A stretch of 40,510 nucleotides of DNA from Bifidobacteriaceae bacterium (GCA_031270825.1 JAISXH010000004.1:1-40510), one strand, 5' to 3'; positions 7,649 through 17,327 are shown, counted from the first letter of the stretch. The notes: generated by a model from the letters alone, not told the origin. Numbers and translations are program-made.

Positions 7649-8080
7649 ATGCCTCCCAGGAAGAAGGTCTCGGCCGTTCTGAAGCTTCAGATCCAGGCCG
7701 GGCAGGCCAACCCGGCGCCGCCTATCGGCCCGGCGCTTGGCGCCCAAGGCGTCAACATCATGGAGTTCTGCAAGGCCTACAACGCCGCGACCGAATCGCA
7801 GCGCGGCAATGTGGTGCCGGTGGAACTGACCGTCTACGAAGACCGTTCGTTCAGCTTTGTGCTGAAGACGTCGCCGGCGGCCGAAATGATCAAGAAGGCG
7901 GCGGGCCTGGACAAGGGCTCCCCGACTCCGCACACCGAAAAGGTCGGATCGATCACCCGCGCGCAGGTGCGCCAGATCGCCGAGACCAAAATGCCAGACC
8001 TCAACGCCAACGACATCGAGGGCGCCGCCAGGATCATTGCCGGCACCGCCCGTTCGATGGGTGTGACGGTGACGGACTAA
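7649..8080 (+). CDS. rplK: 50S ribosomal protein L11
   Basis: This 143-residue protein is full-length L11: the N-terminal domain begins [19 protein letters not shown] and [20 protein letters not shown], and the C-terminal RNA-binding domain runs from [20 protein letters not shown] to [21 protein letters not shown]11 binds 23S rRNA at the GTPase-associated centre and is needed for RelA-type stringent signalling. An AAAGGA-type ribosome site lies about 10 nt before the ATG. A 103-nt gap separates it from nusG. Confidence 0.97.
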   Translation: MPPRKKVSAVLKLQIQAGQANPAPPIGPALGAQGVNIMEFCKAYNAATESQRGNVVPVELTVYEDRSFSFVLKTSPAAEMIKKAAGLDKGSPTPHTEKVGSITRAQVRQIAETKMPDLNANDIEGAARIIAGTARSMGVTVTD

Positions 8081-8100
8081 TCTAAGCAGGGGCAACCCAA

Positions 8101-8137
8101 GCAGTGGGAGGGCCGCGCTGGCCCGAACCACGACTGC
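8101..8137 (+). other. hairpin in the rplK-rplA spacer
   Basis: GGGCC (8110-8114) pairs with GGCCC (8120-8124), and the outer GCAGT (8101-8105) with ACTGC (8133-8137). L1 controls its own operon by binding mRNA in several bacteria; this hairpin just before rplA could take part, but I see no clear L1-site consensus. Confidence 0.3.
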
Positions 8138-8177
8138 GACAAACGACCACTCAAGTGGCTAGACGAAGGACAAGCAG

Positions 8178-8894
8178 ATGACTCAGCGCTCAAAGGAATA
8201 TAAGAAGGCCGCCTTGCTGGTGGACAAGACCGAAACCTATTCGCCGCTGGCGGCGGTGCGGTTGGCCAAGAAAGTGGGGGCGGCCAAGTTCGATCAGACA
8301 GTTGAGGTCGCGCTCAGACTCGGGGTCGATCCCCGCAAGGCCGACCAAATGGTTCGTGGCACAGTCAACCTGCCGCATGGCACCGGCAAGACCGCCAGGG
8401 TCCTGGTCTTCGCCGTGGGAGACAGAGCTAATCAAGCCATCGAGGCCGGCGCCGACGAGGTCGGCGGCGACGAGCTGATAGAGAAGGTCGCCGGCGGCTA
8501 CACCGACTTCGACGCCGCCGTGGCGACGCCGGATCTGATGGGCAAAGTGGGCCGGCTGGGCCGGATCCTGGGCCCGCGTGGCCTGATGCCGAACCCGAAG
8601 ACCGGCACCGTGACAATGGACGTCGCGAAAGCGGTCACCGAAATCAAAGGCGGCAAGATCGAGTTCCGGGTCGACCGGCACGCGAATCTCCACTTCATCA
8701 TCGGCAAGGCTTCCTTCTCCGACCGCGATCTGGTGGAAAACTACGCCGCCGCGCTGGAGGAGATCATCCGGTTGAAGCCGTCGACTTCGAAGGGCCGCTA
8801 CCTGTTGAAGGGGACTTTGGCCACCACGATGGGGCCCGGCATTCCGCTGGACCTGACCAAGACCCGGAACTTGACCGCAGAGGACGAGTCTTAA
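8178..8894 (+). CDS. rplA: 50S ribosomal protein L1
   Basis: The 238-residue protein is standard L1 ([91 protein letters not shown]). It forms the L1 stalk that handles deacylated tRNA at the E site and often represses its own operon. A GAAGGA ribosome site lies about 8 nt before the ATG. The rplJ-rplL pair does not follow directly; a membrane protein gene does, which marks the end of the ribosomal block here. Confidence 0.97.
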   Translation: MTQRSKEYKKAALLVDKTETYSPLAAVRLAKKVGAAKFDQTVEVALRLGVDPRKADQMVRGTVNLPHGTGKTARVLVFAVGDRANQAIEAGADEVGGDELIEKVAGGYTDFDAAVATPDLMGKVGRLGRILGPRGLMPNPKTGTVTMDVAKAVTEIKGGKIEFRVDRHANLHFIIGKASFSDRDLVENYAAALEEIIRLKPSTSKGRYLLKGTLATTMGPGIPLDLTKTRNLTAEDES

Positions 8895-8986
8895 GGTTTT
8901 TCGCCTGCGGATCGCGTACCTTGTTACCCAAGAATTAGTGTCAGAAGCATTCCCCGAGGCAGTTCCCGACAGCGAAGGCTCCGCTT

Positions 8987-9742
8987 GTGAATCCTCCGAT
9001 CTATGTCTTCTCAGTTCCCTGGTTGCTGTTTCTGATCGCCCTGGCGGGCGTCGGCGTGGGGCTCTACTTGATTGGTCGACGTCTTGACCAGGCCGGGCGC
9101 CAGCGGCTGCTGGTCGGCGCCGTGGTGGTGAACCTGGCCTGCTTCGTCCTGTACATGGTGGGCTTGTCGACGCAGAGCGATTTCCCGGCCCATGTGGTCT
9201 ACAACATGCCCCTCCAGCTCTGCTCGCTGGTCACGTTCAGCCTGATCCCGGCCATTGTGTTGCGAATCAACTGGTTGCGCGGCTTCGTGTACTTCATCGG
9301 CTGTCTGGCCGGTTTCCTGGCCTTGTTCTCGCCCGCGACCGGAATTGAGGGCGTGGGGGTGTTCAGCCCGTTGTCGATCGGATTCTTCGGCTCGCATGGG
9401 CTCAACGTGGTGATCGGGGCGCTGATCGCGGCCTTGGGACTGTACCGGCCCAGCTATCGCGAGGCGTTCAAGACGCTGGCTTGTTTCGGCGTGCTGGTCG
9501 GGATCATGGCGACTATCAACATTGGGTTGCGGGCGACAGTGCTGGATAAGGCCAACTACTTCTATTTCTTCGATCCTGAAGGCGCCGACATCCTGGTGGC
9601 GCTGCACAACCTGATTGGCCTGCCGGTGGTGTACCTGGCGCCGGTCTTGCCGGTGGTGGTGGGAGCGCTGATGCTTCAGGCCGCGATCTACCAGGGCGGT
9701 TCGCGTCTAGCCGCGCGAGTGGCCACCGCGCGCATGGCCTGA
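8987..9742 (+). CDS. YwaF-family (TMEM164-like) integral membrane protein
   Basis: The 251-residue protein is almost wholly hydrophobic, with about seven predicted membrane segments. Its layout is that of the YwaF family: first span FSVPWLLFLIALAGVGVGLYL, the conserved MPLQLCSLVTF segment (a polar helix with Gln and Cys), and LVALHNLIGLPVVYLAP near the end. The molecular function of the bacterial family is not established. Start GTG at 8987, with GAAGG about 9 nt upstream. It may be read through from rplA (92-nt gap) or have its own promoter; I see no convincing one. Confidence 0.7.
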   Translation: MNPPIYVFSVPWLLFLIALAGVGVGLYLIGRRLDQAGRQRLLVGAVVVNLACFVLYMVGLSTQSDFPAHVVYNMPLQLCSLVTFSLIPAIVLRINWLRGFVYFIGCLAGFLALFSPATGIEGVGVFSPLSIGFFGSHGLNVVIGALIAALGLYRPSYREAFKTLACFGVLVGIMATINIGLRATVLDKANYFYFFDPEGADILVALHNLIGLPVVYLAPVLPVVVGALMLQAAIYQGGSRLAARVATARMA

Positions 9743-9761
9743 CCTGGGTTGATTCCCCAGG
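9743..9761 (+). terminator. hairpin immediately after the YwaF-like gene
   Basis: CCTGGG (9743-9748) and CCCAGG (9756-9761) form a stem with a 7-nt loop starting one base after the TGA stop. No T-run follows. A weak terminator between the convergent membrane-protein gene and thiD is plausible. Confidence 0.4.
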
Positions 9762-9774
9762 CGAGTCTCCTGTC

Positions 9775-9875
9775 CACCCCAGGCTAGGGACGCCTCACCC
9801 CAGGCTAGGGACGCCTAGGGGCCAGATTGGCCCCGGTTGGGTCCGGCTGGCCCCGATTGGGCCCGATTGGGCCGC
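9775..9875. repeat. tandem 21-bp repeat plus GATTGGG-type short repeats
   Basis: The 21-nt unit 9775-9795 (CACCCCAGGCTAGGGACGCCT) is repeated perfectly at 9796-9816. From 9817 to about 9875 the sequence continues as irregular GGCC/GATTGGGCCC units (GATTGGCC, GGTTGGGTCC, GATTGGGCCC, GATTGGGCC). The stretch is non-coding and fills the gap between two convergent genes. Confidence 0.85.
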
Positions 9876-9888
9876 TCAATAGGGCTGC

Positions 9889-10695
9889 TCAGGCCCCCTG
9901 CCAGACCGTGTCAAAGGGGGTGTGGGCGGACACGCGCTGCTCTATGCCGCGGGTCACGAACGCCTTGGCGGTGCGGACCGCCTCTAAGACCGACGCGCCC
10001 TTGGCCAGCTCCGCGGTGATGGCGGAGGCGAAAGTGCAGCCGGCGCCGGAGACGCGCTCCTGGCCGATCTTCGGGACCGACAAGACTTCCACCTTGGGTT
10101 CGCGGCCGCCTGGGGAGCGTTCGACCAACACGTCGACGGCGTCGGGGCCGGGGAAGTCGATTCCGCCCTTGACGACCGCCGCGGCCGGGCCGTATTCAAG
10201 GATTCGGCGGCCGGCTTCGATCAGGTCATCCACCGTCTCGAGGCGGTCCAGGCCGGAAAGAGCCTGGGCTTCGAAGTTGTTCGGCGTCACCACCGTGGCC
10301 AGAGGCAGGATCTTCTGGCGCAGGGCGTTGTCGGTGTTCAGGGCCGCCCCAGGCTCCTGACCCTTGCAGATCAGAACGGGATCCAGGACCACATGGCGCC
10401 AATCTTTGGAAATCAACGCCGCGGCGACGGCGTCAATGGTCTCAGGAGTCCCCAGCATTCCGACTTTGACCGTGTCCAGGTCTTGGGCGGCATTGGCCGC
10501 CTCAAACTGATCGGCAATGACATCAGGGGAGATAGGCACAAACCGGTGCGCCCAGTTGTTCTTCGGATCGAACGAGACGATGCAGGTGATGGTCCCTATC
10601 CCGTAGACGCCGAGTTGCTGGAAGGTCTTGAGGTCGACTTGCAGGCCGGCTCCTCCGGTCGCTTCTGAACCGGCGATGACATAGGCGAAACGCAC
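9889..10695 (-). CDS. ThiD/PdxK-type kinase (hydroxymethylpyrimidine or pyridoxal kinase)
   Basis: The 268-residue ribokinase-superfamily protein starts VIAGSEATGGAGLQVDLKTF and ends its catalytic core with VSGAGCTFASAITAELAKG, the anion-hole motif with the GAGC catalytic loop. ThiD phosphorylates HMP and then HMP-P for thiamine synthesis; close relatives (Bacillus-type PdxK) act on pyridoxal/pyridoxine. The segment GVYGIGTITCIVSFDPKNNWAHRFVPI with DPxNxW resembles PdxK-like members, so a vitamin B6 role is as likely as a thiamine one. GTG at 10695 is well placed after AGGAG. It lies 42 nt downstream of pgi, probably in the same transcript; no other thiamine genes are nearby and no TPP riboswitch is visible. 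Confidence 0.8.
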   Translation of the reverse strand: MRFAYVIAGSEATGGAGLQVDLKTFQQLGVYGIGTITCIVSFDPKNNWAHRFVPISPDVIADQFEAANAAQDLDTVKVGMLGTPETIDAVAAALISKDWRHVVLDPVLICKGQEPGAALNTDNALRQKILPLATVVTPNNFEAQALSGLDRLETVDDLIEAGRRILEYGPAAAVVKGGIDFPGPDAVDVLVERSPGGREPKVEVLSVPKIGQERVSGAGCTFASAITAELAKGASVLEAVRTAKAFVTRGIEQRVSAHTPFDTVWQGA

Positions 10696-10737
10696 TGCTG
10701 AGCTCCTATCGGGGCGTTGATGAAAAGGGGGAGGCGC

Positions 10738-12423
10738 TCAACGGCGCCGGGTGCTTTGGTAATACTCGACCATTTCCCGTGCCGACGAGTCAAGTTGGTT
10801 AAGCGCGGTCTGGTCGCCGGCCAGGGCCGGAGCGACCCGATTGGCCAGGACCTTGCCGAGTTCCACGCCCCACTGATCGAACGAGTCGATCCCCCAGACG
10901 GTCCCTTGGACAAAGGTGATGTGCTCATACAAGGCGATCAATTGGCCCACGGTGGCCGGGGTCAACGCCGGCGCCATGATCGAGGTCGAAGGCCGATTGC
11001 CGGTGAAAACCCGGGCCGCCACCAAAGCTTCGGCGGTGCCTTCCTCCCGCACCTCGGCGGCGGTCTTGCCGAAAGCCAGAGCCGAGGTTTGGGCGATGAA
11101 GTTGGCCAAGAGCAACTCGTGGACGTCCTGGACGCCGTCGACAAGGGGCACTTGGGGATTGGCGAAGGCGATGAAATCAGCCGGGACCAACTCGGTGCCC
11201 TGGTGGAGGAGCTGGTAGAAGGCGTGCTGGCCGTTGGTGCCGGGCTCTCCCCAGAACACCTCGCCGGTTGAGGTGGTGACGGGCGAGCCGTCCCAGCGGA
11301 CCGACTTGCCATTCGACTCCATGGTCAGTTGCTGCAGGTAGGCCGGGAAGCGGGCGAGATACTGCGAGTAGGGCAGCACCGCATGCGAATGCGCGTCCCA
11401 GAAATCGACGTACCAGACGTTGATCAGGCCCATCAGGACGGGGACGTTGCGTTCGAAAGGCGTGGAGCGGAAATGTTCGTCCATCGCCGCGAAGCCGGCC
11501 AAGAATTCACGGAACACCTCCGGGCCCAGCGCCACCGCCAAGACTGTGCCGATCGCGCTGTCCACCGAATAGCGTCCGCCCACCCAATCCCAGAAGCCGA
11601 AGGCGTTCTCAGGATCGATCCCGAATTCCGCGACCTTGTCCTTCGCGGTCGAGACGGCGACGAAATGCTTGCGGACGGCGTCGGCGGCGTCTTCGGCTGT
11701 CTTGATCGCGCCGCGGGCCCCTAACAACTCCAACAGCCAGGCGCGGGCTAAACGCGCGTTGGTGAGCGTCTCCAGCGTCCCGAAAGTCTTCGAGGCGACA
11801 ATGAACAGCGTTGTCTCCGGGTTCAGCGTGGCCAGCGCCTCGCCGATGTCGGAGGGGTCCACGTTGGAGACGAACCGCGCCTTGATGGAGCCGTGATATT
11901 CGGTCAGGGCCTGGTAGACCATGGCCGGGCCGAGGTCCGATCCGCCAATGCCGATATTGACCACCGTGTCGAAGGGCAGGCCTGTCAGCCCGGTCAGGCG
12001 CCCGTCGCGGACCGATTCGGCGAAGCCCAGAAACTTGTCCAGTTCACGGGCCACGTCTGCGGTCACATTCTGGCCGTCCACCACCAGTTCCGGCGCCGAT
12101 GCCGACCGGCGCAGGGCCGTGTGCAGCACCGCCCGGCCCTCGGTCACGTTGATCCGCTCGCCCTGGAACATCGCCTCGATGCGTTCGCCCAGGCCGACCT
12201 GGCCCGCCAACTGGGTCAACAACTCCACCGTCTGGGGCAGAATGAGGTTCTTGGACAGGTCAACTCTTAGGTCTGCGGCCTGGAAGGTCAGATCGGTGGC
12301 CCTGCCCGTATCAGCCGCGAACCACGATCGCAAGTCAACGCCCTGGTCAGCGAGTTGCCGGAGGTGGGCCGCGAGGGCCTCCCAGGCGGGAGTGCCGGTC
12401 GGGTCGATCGGGTTGGAGGTCAT
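10738..12423 (-). CDS. pgi: glucose-6-phosphate isomerase
   Basis: The 561-residue protein carries the phosphoglucose isomerase hallmarks: [16 protein letters not shown], the SKTFGTLET phosphate-binding SIS-type segment, [19 protein letters not shown] with the catalytic Glu, and [16 protein letters not shown] near the C-terminus with the conserved Lys. It interconverts glucose-6-phosphate and fructose-6-phosphate in the cytoplasm. Length matches the family. The ATG at 12423 gives a normal N-terminus ([17 protein letters not shown]). The 160 nt to pstB upstream hold a small hairpin (CCGGCG-GCCAT-CGCCGG, about 12541-12557) but no gene. Confidence 0.96.
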   Translation of the reverse strand: MTSNPIDPTGTPAWEALAAHLRQLADQGVDLRSWFAADTGRATDLTFQAADLRVDLSKNLILPQTVELLTQLAGQVGLGERIEAMFQGERINVTEGRAVLHTALRRSASAPELVVDGQNVTADVARELDKFLGFAESVRDGRLTGLTGLPFDTVVNIGIGGSDLGPAMVYQALTEYHGSIKARFVSNVDPSDIGEALATLNPETTLFIVASKTFGTLETLTNARLARAWLLELLGARGAIKTAEDAADAVRKHFVAVSTAKDKVAEFGIDPENAFGFWDWVGGRYSVDSAIGTVLAVALGPEVFREFLAGFAAMDEHFRSTPFERNVPVLMGLINVWYVDFWDAHSHAVLPYSQYLARFPAYLQQLTMESNGKSVRWDGSPVTTSTGEVFWGEPGTNGQHAFYQLLHQGTELVPADFIAFANPQVPLVDGVQDVHELLLANFIAQTSALAFGKTAAEVREEGTAEALVAARVFTGNRPSTSIMAPALTPATVGQLIALYEHITFVQGTVWGIDSFDQWGVELGKVLANRVAPALAGDQTALNQLDSSAREMVEYYQSTRRR

Positions 12424-12583
12424 GAACACCCACAATATCGCGCCCGCCCGGGGGCGTTCAGGCGGCCCCTTCGAGGTTGCGCCGATTCTGGCCTGAAGCC
12501 GATTCCGGTCTGAAACTGACTTGGACTGTGGGCGCCACGCCCGGCGGCCATCGCCGGCCTGCCCCGGACCGCCATTGGCCTGG

Positions 12584-14002
12584 TCAGCCGAAGCGTCCGG
12601 TCACGTAGTCGAGGGTTCGCTGGTCGCGGGGGAAGTTGAAGACGGCGTCGGTGTCGCCATGCTCAATGATCACCCCGGGGGAGCCTTGGGCGGCCAAGAA
12701 GAACGCACACTGTTGGGACACCCGCTGGGCTTGCTGCATGTTGTGGGTGACGATCACAATGGTGACTTCCCTTTGCAGTTCGATCATGGTTTCTTCGATC
12801 ACCCGGGTGGAGGTCGGGTCGAGCGCCGAGCACGGTTCGTCCATCAGCAACACCTTCGGTTTGACGGCCAGCGCGCGGGCTATGCAGAGCCGTTGTTGTT
12901 GTCCGCCGGACAGGCTTCCGCCGGGCTGGCGCAGCCGGTCCTTGACCTCGCCCCACAGCCCGGCGCTGGTCAGCGACCTTTCCACAATGTGGTCGCGGGT
13001 GTCGCGTCCGGCTTTGCGGCCGGTCAGTTTGAGGCCCGCCAGCACGTTGTCGTAGATGCTCATGGCCGGGAAGGGGTTGGGCCGCTGGAAGACCATGCCG
13101 ATGTCCTTGCGGGCGTCCTGGATCTTGTGGCCGCGGTCGTAGATGTCGCTCCCGTCCAACAGGACGGCGCCGGCCAGCGCCGCGCCGCTGATCAGCTCGT
13201 GCATCCGGTTGAGGATGCGCAGGAAGGTCGACTTGCCGCAGCCGGACGGCCCGATCAGCGCTGTCACCTGGCCGGGCGGCATCGTCAGCGAGACTTGCTC
13301 GAGGACTTTGTGTTTCCCGAACCAGGCCGACACGGCCCGCGCCTCGATCGCCGAGAGGGTTTGGCTGGGACCGGGGAACCGATCGGCCAAGTAGGGTTCC
13401 GCCGGCGGTGGCTGGGGCGCCAATTGGACGGTGGTGTCCGATGCCGTCGGTTCGTCCACCAGCACCTCGACCGGTTCCAGCACCGCCGTTCGGGCGGTGG
13501 AAGAACTGCCTGCGCTGGCCACGGCGGCCGCCACGACGAGGGGCGGCGCGGCGGCCTGGGGCGGCGCAGGCGCTTCGGCCGCTCGCGACCGCACCGGACG
13601 TGGGGCGCTGGTTGGACGTAGCGGCATCGTCTCCCCGACTTCGGAGCGGGCGGCGGCCACAGCTGAGAGGAACAGCGCCGGCGCGGCAGCGGTACGGTCC
13701 TCGGTCGAGGGCGGCGATACGGCGCCAGCCGGCGGCGACGTGGCAGGCGTGGGGGGCGTGGGGGGCGAGGGGACGGGTATGGGTCGGGGGTTGAGGACGG
13801 CGGCCGGGCCGGGCGCCACGGACGGCGCCACACCCGGCACGGGTGCGGCCGGGTGCGGCTTGCTTGGGCGGGCGGATGGGGGCCAGGTCCCGTCCGCCAA
13901 AGCGGACTTGATCTGGGCCAGGCGGGCGGCGGCCGCTGCCGCCGCGGTTGGCGGCGCGGTCGGCGGCGCGCCAGGGGCCGGGTTGGTTGTGACAGCGGTC
14001 AT
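12584..14002 (-). CDS. pstB: phosphate ABC transporter ATP-binding protein with long N-terminal extension
   Basis: Residues about 220-472 are a complete PstB ATPase: Walker [11 protein letters not shown]-loop [10 protein letters not shown], signature LSGGQQQR, Walker B VLLMDEP, and the switch His in VTHNM. It would power phosphate import by PstC-PstA. Residues 1-~215 are an Ala/Pro/Thr-rich, probably disordered extension not found in ordinary PstB (about 250-280 residues); the ATG at 14002 is well supported by GAGG 6 nt upstream and I see no good internal start. It is the last gene of the minus-strand train, 22 nt after the sortase-like gene and over 10 kb from pstC/pstA/pstS, which is odd because pstB usually follows pstA directly. 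Confidence 0.93.
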   Translation of the reverse strand: MTAVTTNPAPGAPPTAPPTAAAAAAARLAQIKSALADGTWPPSARPSKPHPAAPVPGVAPSVAPGPAAVLNPRPIPVPSPPTPPTPATSPPAGAVSPPSTEDRTAAAPALFLSAVAAARSEVGETMPLRPTSAPRPVRSRAAEAPAPPQAAAPPLVVAAAVASAGSSSTARTAVLEPVEVLVDEPTASDTTVQLAPQPPPAEPYLADRFPGPSQTLSAIEARAVSAWFGKHKVLEQVSLTMPPGQVTALIGPSGCGKSTFLRILNRMHELISGAALAGAVLLDGSDIYDRGHKIQDARKDIGMVFQRPNPFPAMSIYDNVLAGLKLTGRKAGRDTRDHIVERSLTSAGLWGEVKDRLRQPGGSLSGGQQQRLCIARALAVKPKVLLMDEPCSALDPTSTRVIEETMIELQREVTIVIVTHNMQQAQRVSQQCAFFLAAQGSPGVIIEHGDTDAVFNFPRDQRTLDYVTGRFG

Positions 14003-14024
14003 TTCAGTCCTCGAATTCTTCTGG

Positions 14025-15026
14025 TCAAATCAGGTTGGGTAGGGCGTTCATGATCAGGTCGGCGCAGGCCACGCCCAGGGCCAGGGTCAACGGCAAACCG
14101 ATCAGCCAGGCCTGCCAGCGTCCCCAGGATCTCCACAGCCACCAGGCGCCCACGCCGGCTGCGATCCAGAACAGGCCGACAAAGAAGGCGACGAACCAGG
14201 CGCTGGAATCCTGGCCCATGGCGCGTTCGGCGGCCGGCAGGGCGGCGTAGGCCATGACTTTGGATGAGGCGTCGTGTGGTTCGGTGATCAGTTCGGCGTC
14301 CACATGCAGCACGCCTAAGGGGAATAGCGCCAGGCCGTCTGCGGTCATGAGTTCGAGCCGTCCCTGGCCGGAACGCAGTTCCGCCGGCACCGGATCGCCA
14401 GCGCGGCGCAGGCCGAACACTCGGTAGGTGGCGACTCCCTGGCCGGTGGTGAAGGTGATCTCGTCGCCGGGAGCGAGTCGGCGAAGCTCGCCGAAGGGGC
14501 CGCCGTAGGTGGCCTGGCGCCCCAGGATCACCGCCGTGCCCGCTTGGCCCGGCAAGACCGAATCTCGCCGGTGGCCCGGGCCGTCGCGCAGGACCTCGGC
14601 GGTGGACCCTTCCACCACGACTTCACTCAGGCCGATCACGGGGATCTGAAGCAGGGCGACGGGCGTGCCCGGCGGCACCATCTCTTGGTCCAGCCCGAGT
14701 TGGCCGGTCGGGGCCTCAGCCTTGGCCAGGGCGGTCCGCAATTGTTGGTAAGCCAAAGTCTGCGCGCGCTGGTGTCCCAATCCGGACAGGACCGCCGCGT
14801 GCGCCACGAACGCCAACGCCAACAGCGACACCGTGGTCAGAACCACGCCCAGCACCCACCGCGCCCCCCGCGGCGCCAGCTCCGCCGCGGCCGCCGGCCG
14901 CGGCAGCAAGCGAGGGGAGGGTGATTCTAAGCGGGGGGAGGGTGATTGTGTTGATTCTAAGCGGGGGGAGGGTGATTGTGCTGATTGGGGCCGGGGTGGC
15001 GCGGTCTCGGCGGTTTCCCGGGTCAC
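14025..15026 (-). CDS. sortase-fold membrane protein lacking catalytic His and Cys
   Basis: The 333-residue protein has one N-terminal span (about 56-79), an extracellular sortase-like domain (about 120-250) and two C-terminal spans (about 279-298 and 306-323). The domain follows class C/E sortases: [57 protein letters not shown], and YRVFGL. Where sortases have GHR the sequence is GRQ (Arg170 in place of His), and where they have TC it is TAD (Ala229 in place of Cys). A transpeptidase reaction is therefore unlikely; a binding or scaffold role at the surface is inferred. The GTG start overlaps the previous stop as GTGA, showing translational coupling with the Ig-like protein. The N-terminus is rich in SPSPRLES repeats. 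Confidence 0.8.
   Translation of the reverse strand: MTRETAETAPPRPQSAQSPSPRLESTQSPSPRLESPSPRLLPRPAAAAELAPRGARWVLGVVLTTVSLLALAFVAHAAVLSGLGHQRAQTLAYQQLRTALAKAEAPTGQLGLDQEMVPPGTPVALLQIPVIGLSEVVVEGSTAEVLRDGPGHRRDSVLPGQAGTAVILGRQATYGGPFGELRRLAPGDEITFTTGQGVATYRVFGLRRAGDPVPAELRSGQGRLELMTADGLALFPLGVLHVDAELITEPHDASSKVMAYAALPAAERAMGQDSSAWFVAFFVGLFWIAAGVGAWWLWRSWGRWQAWLIGLPLTLALGVACADLIMNALPNLI
14909..14986 (-). repeat. direct repeats in the N-terminus of the sortase-like gene
   Basis: The motif AAGCGGGGGGAGGGTGATT (first copy AAGCGAGGGGAGGGTGATT) occurs three times, at about 14909, 14928 and 14957, with irregular spacing. It encodes three [15 protein letters not shown] units in the cytoplasmic N-terminal tail. 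Copy number could vary between strains. Confidence 0.8.
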
Positions 15027-16132
15027 GAGAATGGGGCCCCCTGCGCCCTCCCGCCAGCGCCAGGCGGATCGTCAGCGCTTGGTGTGCCAAAGGGATCGAC
15101 AGGGGCGCCCGAATCGGCGAAGCCCCCCGAGCCGGGCGCGGCTGAATCGTTCGGACCAGGGGTTTGGCGCATCACTCGCATCACCCGCCGGACCACCAGC
15201 ACCAGGATGATCAGCGCCAGGACGGCCAGGAGCCACCACAGCCAGGCAGGCCAGCCCTGTTCCTCCACGGGCTGGCCGGGGGCGCCCACCAGAACGTCGG
15301 CTCGGGCGATGATCGTGCCGCACCAACCCGTGAACTGTATGGCGTGGGTGCCGGGGGCGGCGTCATCGGGAACGGCGAAAACGGCCTGGACCCGCCCCTC
15401 GGCATCGGCGGTGAAATTGCCGATCAGGCCCGGGTCGGAGAACAGCACCAACTGGACCCGCTCGCCGACTTCGAAGCGGGTGGCTGTGGCGGTGACCTTG
15501 TTGCCGGGCAGATACAGGTCCCGGTCAACGGCCGCGGCCCAGGCGTCCTCGGCCGGCTCGAGGGGCACCGGCGGCTCGGTCTGGACGCAGGCGCCGCCGT
15601 CCCCGTCACCTGGGCCGCTCGGAGTCCCGCCGCCAGACCCGCCGCCAGACCCGCCGCCGGGCTTCAGACGGCTGGGGACGATGCCGCCGGAGCCAGAAGG
15701 GCTGGCCGGAGCGCTGGGAGCAGGGCCGGTTGGGCTGGCACTGGGGCTGCCGGGGACGCGCGGACTGGCCGAGCCGGTGTGGTCGGCCGCCGATGGCACC
15801 GTCACTGAGATGTCAGAATCCTCGGCCGGGGCGGGCGTGGCAGCGGCCAGTCCCACCCAGATCGCCGCCGCGACCGTCATCGCCAGGCACGCCAGGCGTC
15901 CGCTAATCAGGCGCAACCGGCGGGGCGGACGCCCCCGCGCTCCCAGCGCTCCCGGCGCGCCCCACGTTCCCCGTGTCACCCGTGTTCCCCGCGCCCCGCG
16001 CGCACCACCGCCAAGGTCCGCCCGCGCCGACCCCGCGGATAGCGGGCCGTTGTTCGCAGGGGCCGGGGGCCGAGCCGGCGGCCAGAAGCCGCCGCGGCGG
16101 CGGCGGGAAGACGGGCGCGCGGGGCGGCTCAT
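15023..16132 (-). CDS. membrane-anchored surface protein with Ig-like domain
   Basis: I do not recognise a named family for the whole 369-residue protein. An Arg/Gly/Pro-rich tail (1-75) precedes a signal-anchor-like span (about 80-102, ending ATPAPAEDSD). A Ser/Pro/Gly-rich stalk with GGGSGGGSGGG follows, then a beta-rich domain of about 90 residues (LYLPGNKVTATATRFEVGER to GTHAIQFTGWCG) that resembles Ig-like domains of actinobacterial surface proteins, and a C-terminal span (WPAWLWWLLAVLALIILVLVV) followed by basic residues. The ATG overlaps the stop of the WxL-interacting gene as ATGA, and its stop overlaps the sortase-like start, so the three are translationally coupled. A start further inside is possible if the long N-terminal tail is not made. 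Confidence 0.7.
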   Translation of the reverse strand: MSRPARPSSRRRRGGFWPPARPPAPANNGPLSAGSARADLGGGARGARGTRVTRGTWGAPGALGARGRPPRRLRLISGRLACLAMTVAAAIWVGLAAATPAPAEDSDISVTVPSAADHTGSASPRVPGSPSASPTGPAPSAPASPSGSGGIVPSRLKPGGGSGGGSGGGTPSGPGDGDGGACVQTEPPVPLEPAEDAWAAAVDRDLYLPGNKVTATATRFEVGERVQLVLFSDPGLIGNFTADAEGRVQAVFAVPDDAAPGTHAIQFTGWCGTIIARADVLVGAPGQPVEEQGWPAWLWWLLAVLALIILVLVVRRVMRVMRQTPGPNDSAAPGSGGFADSGAPVDPFGTPSADDPPGAGGRAQGAPFS

Positions 16133-17289
16133 CGGGCGGCTCCGCCAGCCGCGGAGCGGGCGGGCTGGCCGCCGGCCCGGGCTTCGGCGCCGGCCAGGAT
16201 CTCATCGGTGTATTGGGCCAGTTCGGCCGCGAGCAGGCGGCGGTAGCGCCGCCGCCGCCAGACCACGAACCAGGTACCGCCGCTGATCAGCGCGATCAGC
16301 ACGAGGGCGGACCAGGGCACGGCCCAAGCCTGCGCCGAGCCGGTCGCCGGCAAGACGTCGAGCTCCGTTTCGGCAATGCTGCCGTCGCCGGCGGTGGGCG
16401 TCACTGTGACCTTGGCGGCCAACAGGAACACTGGCGCGATCGCTGGCACGCGGGCGGTGACGTGGCCGGTTCCGCCCGGCAGCAGGTTGGCCACCGGTTC
16501 CAGGTCGAGCGCGCCCAAGTCCAGGCCGAACGGGCCGGTCACGCGCACGGCGGGAAGGCCGGAGAGGCGGACGTTGCCCGTGTTGGTGACGTCGAAGCCG
16601 ATGATGGCGGCGCCGCGCCCGAACGGATTGATCGTTCCGTCGTAGCTGGCGGTGACCCCGGCGACGTTGACGCCGGCCTCGAGCGGACCGTCCACGCGCA
16701 GGTAGATCCGCGCTCCGACGCGCTGTTCGAGGAGCACGGTGGTGCCGTCGTCCTCGGCGGTTTCTTGTTCGAAGGAGGCCACCACGCCAGCCGAATGGTC
16801 GCCGGGGGTGGCGTCATGCGGCACGGTGACGGCGAAGGGCAGGACGCGGGTTTCGCCGCCGTCGAGGGTGATCCTGACGCCCAGGTCGTGGGCGCAGACC
16901 TCCTCGGCCTGGTCGTTGGTGTCCGGGCATTCGGACGGCCCCGACTCCACGACGGTCCATGCCCCCAGGTCTGTCGACGCCTGTTCGGCCCCGATCAGAG
17001 TGAACGCCGCCGTGTCGTAGTCGGTGGTGGCGTCGGAGGCGTAGACGCGGAAGCTGGCCGGCTGCTCGGAGAAGTTGGTGACGGCGATCCAGTCTTCGAT
17101 GAGCGTGCCGGGCGCCGCTTGGAAGTCGAAAGCGGTGCGTGAATCCGGTCCGTCCGCTGTGGCGGGTCGCACCCCCCAGGTCACGTTTCCCTGGTCGGTT
17201 TCCAGCGCCGATGCCGTGCCAAGACCCCCCAACATAACGGCCAGTAGGGCTATTGCGCAGGTTCGCGCGATGCGGGAGCGAATGGTCAT
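16129..17289 (-). CDS. DUF916/WxL-interacting-type surface protein with LPATG box
   Basis: The 386-residue protein has a Sec signal (1-29, cut near ALETDQ) and two beta-sandwich domains typical of DUF916/WxLIP proteins: VTWGVRPATADGPDSR, IEDWIAVTNFSEQPASFRVYASDA, VPHDATPGDHSAGVVASF, GARIYLRVDGP, FDVTNTGNVRLSG. A C-terminal span (about 324-343), RRRR and a 40-residue cytoplasmic tail follow. In Firmicutes such proteins bind WxL proteins and peptidoglycan. Immediately before the span lies LPATG (313-317), the arrangement of a sortase sorting signal, although the tail after RRRR is longer than usual. GGAAGG lies 8 nt before the ATG at 17289. The next gene upstream encodes a WxL-like protein, its expected partner. 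Confidence 0.8.
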   Translation of the reverse strand: MTIRSRIARTCAIALLAVMLGGLGTASALETDQGNVTWGVRPATADGPDSRTAFDFQAAPGTLIEDWIAVTNFSEQPASFRVYASDATTDYDTAAFTLIGAEQASTDLGAWTVVESGPSECPDTNDQAEEVCAHDLGVRITLDGGETRVLPFAVTVPHDATPGDHSAGVVASFEQETAEDDGTTVLLEQRVGARIYLRVDGPLEAGVNVAGVTASYDGTINPFGRGAAIIGFDVTNTGNVRLSGLPAVRVTGPFGLDLGALDLEPVANLLPGGTGHVTARVPAIAPVFLLAAKVTVTPTAGDGSIAETELDVLPATGSAQAWAVPWSALVLIALISGGTWFVVWRRRRYRRLLAAELAQYTDEILAGAEARAGGQPARSAAGGAAR

Positions 17290-17327
17290 GGCGGTTGCCT
17301 TCCTGGAGAATGCGGAATACGAATGAA

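Noticed and set aside
12521-13621. 366-residue plus-strand frame opposite pstB
   Set aside because: PstB on the minus strand has all ATPase motifs in order; the plus-strand frame is its shadow.
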